Assembly (NCBI GenBank): GCA_030280995.1
Contig: JASXTE010000001.1
Coordinates: forward strand, 8,465,001 to 8,529,000
Length of the DNA: 64,000 nt
From: Hemileia vastatrix
Lineage: Eukaryota > Basidiomycota > Pucciniomycetes > Pucciniales > Zaghouaniaceae
Direction of reading: 5' to 3'
Part shown: one piece after another, positions 57,025 through 64,000 of the stretch
Layout of the letters: the number at the start of each line of letters is the position of its first letter
Position numbering within the stretch: the first letter of the stretch is position 1
Translations under genes and position numbers: made by a program
The notes under the pieces: model-generated
What the model was told of the DNA's origin: nothing
The model's input: the letters and a program-made list of their open reading frames with translations, nothing else
Database searches by the model: none

Positions 57025-58518
57025 TGTCAGGCTAAGTTCTAGTACAGATAATTGAATAGCTTGATTTATTCAGTTGCCTAGAATATTTTGATGGTCTTAT
57101 ATGAATACTATAGTATAAAGCCAATGAGTATTAAAATATAACTCAATATAAGGGTCTCAATAATTTTAATCTCACTAATTATAAATGGGTTACAATCTTA
57201 TAGTTGGTTGAAAAATAGATCAAATAATTCAGATATTATTTAAAGACTTTAGAAGTACTTTTTATATGTATTGTGATTGTATTGGTTATATATTTTGACT
57301 GTAATGATAAAAGAATGTAGAAAATAAGACTGAAAACCCCCTCCTTTCATACCCTATTATTCCCCAATTTACCCCCTTAATTTACTAGTCCTATACATGG
57401 ACAATGATACCTAATTCTAGCTAATAAAATGTTCCATGTACTTGAGGAATAAACAGTAACAAAATTAGAATGATATCACCCACCGAAATCTGGAGTAACA
57501 GAGATAATCCATCAAAACAAAAGATTAAGCAAAAATAGAGTATAGCCCTGTAATACATTATAGTAAAAGACTAAAAAAAGAAAGAATAACACAAAATAGT
57601 ACACCATATTTAGGGGGATAATAAGTAGAAATTATGGGACTAATTATGACAATATACTACATGAAATCCCCATCCAAAAATAACCAACATTGTCTGAGAA
57701 ACCACTGAAAACCCCAAAAAATAATGTGAGATGTGGGGTAACTACATGCAGTCCTTGGCAGGCACTTACGCGGGTAAATCTGTGACTAATTTAGAAAAAT
57801 TTAAGCGCAGTAGTGAATGAAAGGGGCCAAGCTTGAGGTTATTAATTAAATTAGTACATATAACAAGTTCAATGTACTTATAATTTAATTAGGACACTAA
57901 ATAAGTTCCTGTTGCTTATTTTAGTGTGTTTCCCCACAGTGGGAATGTAATATGGGGTAATTATAGTGTGAAAAATATATTTTGCTAAAAATGAAGCTAT
58001 TTACACTGGAAAAATGCAGGCAGTATGTGGCCAGTACAAAGAAGCCATTTCTGGCATAAAAAACACCAATTTTTAAAAGTGTTATTTTTATGAATTTGAC
58101 TAGCCAAATAAATAGCTCTAATAAGGAAAAATTGATCTGTCAATGCAAATTTTTAATAATATTAACTTTATAACACATTTATTCAAATTTTAAGTGATTT
58201 AAAGCGCGTTTCTTGTTTTTTACATAAAATGATGAAAATAACAGCTTTAAGTCTACTTAAAAACTATGTAGCCTTATTTTTTGAGGCTCTTAAGATTACT
58301 CTTACATATTCCAACTTAATATTAAGTACATATAACTTATAAAAGGTGGATATATGCATGTATATAAGGTATTTTAATGGCATATATTGTATTTTATTAT
58401 GAATTTCACTTATGTATACAACTTGTGTACCTTTATTTATTGATCCAATGTATAGTCCATGTGTTTAAAATAATTTAAAAGTACTTTTTACTCAGTCCTG
58501 AGAATATCCATGCTAACA
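57025..58518 (-). repeat. Element F 3' LTR
   Basis: 1494 bp, TGTCAGGCTAAG...GCTAACA, homologous along its length to the D LTR but with many substitutions. GGGTGGGAAAG on the coding strand at 58529-58519 is its polypurine tract. Confidence 0.92.
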
Positions 58519-58687
58519 CTTTCCCACCCAAAATAACAATAAAAAATTGATAAGTTATAAATTTTTCTTTATGTTTCTCAGGTATTCAGAGAATGTGTAG
58601 CATTTAAGATTAATTATTTAATGAAATAAAACAAAATAAAATACTATTATTTCTTTTTTCTAACCCCTCATCTGGTTGAACATATTT

Positions 58688-61600
58688 TCATTTGTGTTTA
58701 ACTTTTTTAAGAAGGGAGGATAAATTTAAAATTTATTTTTCAGGTATCCACTTCTCAAATTCATTTGATTTTCCCTTATATCCTAATATATACTCAGTTA
58801 CTTTCTCTTTAGTAAGGATTCTTCTCTTGAGTATTTTTTCAATCTCTGTTTTTCCACAATATTTTCAGGTTGCTTTCTAGGCCTTTCTCTTCTTTTTAGA
58901 AACAAGTCAGGATCATTTTCATGTTAAGGTTTTAATAATGAGATAGGGAAAACTGGATGCTTCCTATCATATGGAGCATATAATATGAATTCCACATCAC
59001 TATTTCCAACCATTTTATTCACTAAAAAAGGTCCCACAATAGGATCCTTTAATTTTAAATTACCTTTTAAGTTAAAATTTAGTGTTGAAATAAGGACTTC
59101 ATCTCCTTTTTTGAATTCATATTTTTTGTGGGATTTATCCCACTTTTTCTTTTTATATTAATATGTTTTTTAAATGCATTCATCTGCATGCTTTCTACAC
59201 ATTTTTTGCATATGAATAAAAGATTTAGTACCAGGGTGTATATCTAGCCTTGGTAATTTGTTTAAATGAATTACTGGGGTATTTGGTACATATCCCATCT
59301 AGAGTTCCAATGGTTTTTTCTTTCTTACAGAATGATTTGTTCCATTATAATATAAATTTAAGGCCAGGAGTTAGTTTTACCCATTCATGTGTGAATTTCT
59401 CATTGTCTTTGTATATTAATCCAAAGGCACAATATCTTTTTGATCATAACTTCCAGAGTCTGTATCATTCTCTCAGAAAGTCCTTCAGTTTGTGGATGGT
59501 GTGCTGTAGACAATTTGAATTGACAACCTGATACTTCCATCAAAGATGTCTAGAACTCTGAAGCAAGTTAAGGGTCTTAGTCAGAAATTATGGCTTTGGG
59601 GAACCCAGAAATACTCATCATTTGAGTCCACCATATTAATGCCAAGTATTTTTCAGATACCTCTTTATGGGTAGGAATAAACTTACACATTTCTTTTAGT
59701 CTATCCACAATTACCCAGCAAGAATTGAAGCTTTCTCTTCCTGCTAATGGAAAGCCAGGTAATAGTCTATGTTTATAATTTCCCATGGAGCCTTTGGTTG
59801 CTCTATTTTTTGTAGCAACCCAGCTCTCTTCTCAGCTCTCTTCCCAGTTAATCTTTTAGATTTTTGGCAAGAGTCACATGTGTCAATGTATTTTTAAAAA
59901 TCTTCTTTCATGCTTATCCACAAGGCTGTGTTTTTAACTCTATTTATTTATTTGTTAAAATTAGAATGAATAGCTAAGATGTCATCATGACAAGTACTTA
60001 ATATTAACTCTTTCATAGATGGAGGTATAACTATTACATTACTAAGCTTTTTGGTGTAATATGTGTATCCATTGTCAATTGGAAGTTTACCTTTTTCTGA
60101 TGAATTTTTATACTTTGGAGGTAAAGTTTTAGTTAATTCACTTATTGAGGCATTTGTTGGATCATTTAGAATGGTTGGTATTTTAGATAAATCTTTAACA
60201 GATGAATAATTTTTTAATATAGCTTGCATTAATTCTTCCTCTAAATCTACTATATAAATCCCAGATATATGTATTACCTCACTTTCAGGCACATAATCTG
60301 AGCTGTCAGTACCATTGGGCAAAGGACTTCTGGATAATAAATTCACGTTAGAATGCTATATTCCTGCTCTGTGAGTGATTTTAATTCTTCCTCTGTACTC
60401 TTGTACAGCTAGTTGCAATCTAAAAATGTGCCTATTAGGTGGTTTCAGGTTTAGTAATGATTTTACTGCACTGAAATCTGTCATTAATTTAAACTTCTGG
60501 TCTTCAAGATAGTACTGAAGCTTTTCCAGGGACTAGCAAAAAATTCTAGTTGGGTGGCACCATACCTTAATTCAGTATTTCTCAAGTGTTTGGATATATA
60601 AAAGATAACTACTTCAGATAATTTACCAATTATTACATGTTTTTACTGTAAAGAAGCACCTAAACCTATAAATCTTGCATCAGTATGAAAGATAAAAGGG
60701 AGGTTAAAATCTGGCACTCCCAATATTGGAGCTGACATTAAAAATCTCTTGAATTTATCAAAGTCATGTTGTCTTTCATTATTCCAAATGAAAGCCTCAT
60801 TTTTCCTGATTAAAGTTGTCAAAGGAGCTGCAATGGACTGGTAGTTTTTTATATACTGCCTACAATATCTACACATACCTAGAGATATTTCAAAATCTTT
60901 CAAATTTTTTGATATACTAATGCTTTTATTGCTGACACTTTATTATTTTCAACACAAATTTGTAATCCAAATATAACATTTCGAAGTACTTTTAAGGATT
61001 GAAGCCCAAACTTACATTTATTTAATGTAATTTTCATATTAATTTCAAACATTTTTTGAAACACTCTTTTTAGGTGATTTAAATGATAATCATATGTTTT
61101 TGAAAACATTATGATGTTATCAATATAAACTAAAAGCCATCCTTCAACCATTTCCTGATGAAAAACACTATCCACAAATTTTTGGAAGACTGAAGGGAAA
61201 TTTTATGGGTCAAAAGGCATTCTTACATACTTTTATATCCCCATGTGGGTGGTTATGAGTAAGAAATTCTGAAAATTCTTTTCCACAGGAATATTGTGGT
61301 AATATTTGTTTCCATACAGACAGGACATATATTCTGATCCTTGTAAGGTAGCATGGATAGAAGCAATCCTTGGAAGAGGGTAAATATCATCCACAGTGAA
61401 TGTATTTAGAGCTCTGTAATTACCACATAATCTTAACTTATCTTTTTCATAAGAGATTAAAATAGGTGAAATAACACAATACTTAGGTGTTGTGTCTTAA
61501 TTTTCTGCAATACCCATTTCTAACAAGATTTTAATGTTGTGTTCAATGTATTTCTTTTTGAAGGAGAAGCTGGGTAAGGTTTTTTTAAGCTGCCAGGAAT

Positions 61601-64000
61601 ATTTTCCAAATCAAAATTTAAAGAGATTTTCATTTCATGGTCTTTGATCAATCCTAGCACATTTGAACCATGAGAAAATGCCATAGGATAAGATTTTTTC
61701 AATCTCAAAATATTCTTTTCATCAATTTTTTAGAGTTGAGGATTGAAAGAGGCTTTTTGGACTTCATTTTCCAACTCAACTACCTCAGAGGTGGGTCTTC
61801 CACCTTGGAGTCTCTCTTCTTAAAGAGAAATGTAATTAACTTAATTTTCAGAGAAAATACTGAATCTTCTTTTTCCATTCATGCCAATAGTGAAGCAACT
61901 ATTTGCAGGATCTAGTTTGATGCAAAATTTGGTCAATAAGTTATTGCAAAAAATTAAATAATCACTACAATTATTATTATCCATTACTACAAATCCACAT
62001 ATTGCCCTTACATATCCATTATTATATTTAAAGAATATCACAGTTTTTTATTTGCCAATTGGAGGTAATACTTAACAAAAACCCTTCCAGTTCTTTTTCT
62101 GTAAAGGTTCCAGTTTTTCTTTGTACTTACTATCAATTTTCATTAAAGTATTAACAGAAACTTCACTACCTGCAGCCCTGGTGTCAAGAATGGATTTCAT
62201 TTCTTTTCCACATATAATAACAGGTGCTCTAATAGGTGTGATTTTTTAAGTATGATGAGTTAAATCTTTTATTATTTCAGCTTCCTGAGTGAAAGTTAAA
62301 TATGTATCTGTTAGAGGTATTGCATCATTCAGGAACATAATATTCTGCTCTAATACATATATTTCATTCTCATCATCACTGTAAGAGATTTCACTTTTAC
62401 AATCCTCACTAGAATCCTCCTTTTCATCTTCATGATTACTGGGTTCAGAATATTGTGAGTTTTTAATAAAATTTATACTCTTCTTACAAGTATGACCTTT
62501 AACCCAAGGTTCATTAAATTCGTAGCAAATGTTACTTTCTTGTCTCTTAAGAACCAGAGGAGCAGAACATTTTTTCTTCTCCACTAGTAACTTATTTGTA
62601 GCAGGTGTTACTAACTCAATGTTTTGCTTATAATGAATATACCTTCTCTCATATTTGTGGTACAATAATATTTCATTGCATATATCAATAAACCCAGAAT
62701 TATCTCTTATGGTTTCAGTTCTAGCTACAATAATGTCTCTAACTGATATAGGCAATTTATATATTATTTTTTCTTTCCACTCATCATAATCTATCTTTGG
62801 ATCAATGTATTTCATGATTTATATTAAATTCATCAAAGATACCATTGGTTTATTCACAGAATTTGGTTTATATATTGGTTTTTCATACAATCTTTGTTGA
62901 GTGATTCTAAATTTTTTGCCACCAAATTGCCTTTCAATTAGTGCCTTAAATTCAACCCAGGAGTAGTTAATTCCCTCACTCAATACAGATTCAAACCATA
63001 ATAAGGACAAATCTGTAATAAAATATATCAATTCTGATTTTATTTTTTCATCAGGCAATTTGTATGAAAATTTTAAGTTATCAAATCTCTGAATGAATTT
63101 CTGCCGATCATATTTTGAATCCCTGTCAAAAGAAGCATACTGATTTAACTTATGCCAGTTGTTTTTGTTAGTTTTTATCTCCTTGACCTGAGGAATATTA
63201 AGTAATTCACTTACTTTTGATACATGGTTATGTATTTCATCTTTCACTTATTTTTACTTTCAGAGCCCATGACACCATTTTCTTTTTCAATCATTGGGTT
63301 TTCATCTGAATTTTCCATATGAAGTGGTATTTTTTCATTTTAAGAGATGTTGTAATTTCTTTTTTCAGTATTTTTCAAAATATTTTCTAATTCAATTTCT
63401 ACTCATTGTAACCTATCTTTAATACAGGTACATGAGATAAAGTATCCTTCACATTTGAAAAAGACAATTTTACACATCCATCTATGGTAGCAATTATATT
63501 CTGAGAATGTTCTAATTTATCTTTTAGATTTTTGATCTCAGAGGTTAATATTTTATTTTATTTTATTAATTTATTACTTGAATTTTCAATTAGTTTTAAT
63601 CTATTGGCTGTAGTACTCAATGACTGTGTAAGGCTTAATAATACACTTTCTGTATTATTGTTTGACTCTCTATAGAATTCTTCAAATTTTTCAATTCTTA
63701 ATAATAATTTGCTACTGATTTTTGATTCCATTAGATTTTCTTTCAAGTAATATTCAATTTTATCTATGCCCAACTCAGAAGACTCATAATTATTATCTGG
63801 TTCAAGATTTAATTCATTTGGTTCCATTTTCATATTCCTAGTATTATATTGTGATCAATAGAACTATTTACATTGTCATCATTTAAAGACAAATTTAAAA
63901 TGCTATTTTTAAATGAATAATCCCTTAAATACTCTTCAATTGTATTCAGTAGATTTCTATCCACCTCATTACTTATAAGTGATTCAATTTTAGTGTCATA
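58688..64000 (-). pseudogene. Element F Gag-Pol remnant
   Basis: From the right: coiled-coil Gag N-terminus (63833-63558), gag domain (63247-62246 in two frames), CCHC degraded to CYEFNEPWVKGHTC, protease remnant near 62180, RT in fragments with YIDN in place of YIDD (61175-60900), RNase H with LPFIFHTDARFIGLGASL, integrase fragments (60346-59577) and chromodomain remnants ending at TGA 58688-58690. More than ten frameshifts and stops break it. At about 63400 the Gag frame reads DRLQ-stop-VEIELENILKN, which reveals the ancestral codon behind the nonsense change in D. Confidence 0.9.

Larger units (their letters stand above)
57025..64000 (-). mobile_element. Chromovirus element F, decayed, 5' end outside window
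   Basis: An older relative of D. The 3' LTR and most of Gag-Pol are present. The window ends within the region aligned to the second putative intron, so the 5' LTR and ORF1 are not visible. Confidence 0.93.

Overview
The window is a transposon-dense, AT-rich eukaryotic sequence, most likely from a rust fungus (Pucciniales) or a close basidiomycete relative. Three things suggest this: (i) a TET/JBP-type dioxygenase fragment; (ii) a copia Gag with a GKHN...CW.LHPE zinc-knuckle variant; (iii) a trihelix/SANT-like gene with 55-75 nt introns carrying GTAAGT-type donors and CTAAC-type branch sites. The organism assignment is inference. I see no housekeeping gene, rRNA, tRNA or CRISPR array.

Layout. 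1-2446: a copia Gag-protease reading frame running off the left edge, its duplicated LTR edge, then an ATG-less TET/JBP fragment. 2789-5078: a tandem repeat and a three-exon SANT-like gene with one nonsense codon, probably inside a DNA transposon that truncated the next element. 5079-13099: chromovirus B (minus strand, decayed). 13132-15001: a copia fragment with LTR and a half-tRNA primer site. 15690-33570: an ancient pair of 2.3-kb inverted arms enclosing a foldback element, a small MITE, ten exactly 90-bp tandem repeats, and element G. G is a complete but dead LTR retrotransposon (22885-31187, target duplication CATAT) that carries an antisense zinc-finger gene. 34824-44554: chromovirus D (minus strand, 1501-bp LTRs, duplication GAAAA, nearly intact). 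45245-54382: chromovirus E (plus strand, duplication GTATA, nearly intact). 54500-56700: diverged repeats. 57025-64000: chromovirus F (minus strand, decayed relative of D, running off the right edge).

How the genes work together. B, D, E and F encode one Gag-Pol: coiled coil, gag, CCHC knuckle, protease, reverse transcriptase, RNase H, integrase and a C-terminal chromodomain; in D and E an AT-hook-like motif precedes the chromodomain. The main discovery is at the 5' end of this Gag-Pol. In B, D and E a 55-64 nt intron with good donor and acceptor signals lies just after the Gag-Pol start codon. Removing it joins a short first exon, in phase, to a second ORF in the +1 frame. That +1 protein is clearly better conserved than the overlapping Gag frame and always ends in Pro-Trp-stop. 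The stop lies on a second conserved GTAAGT donor. Unspliced RNA would encode long Gag-Pol and spliced RNA a separate 160-205 residue protein. This looks like an undescribed splice-controlled dual-coding leader in a fungal chromovirus lineage.

Element G shows a Tf1-style self-priming signature: the 12 bases at the inferred RNA 5' end are complementary to the bases just inside the 5' LTR.
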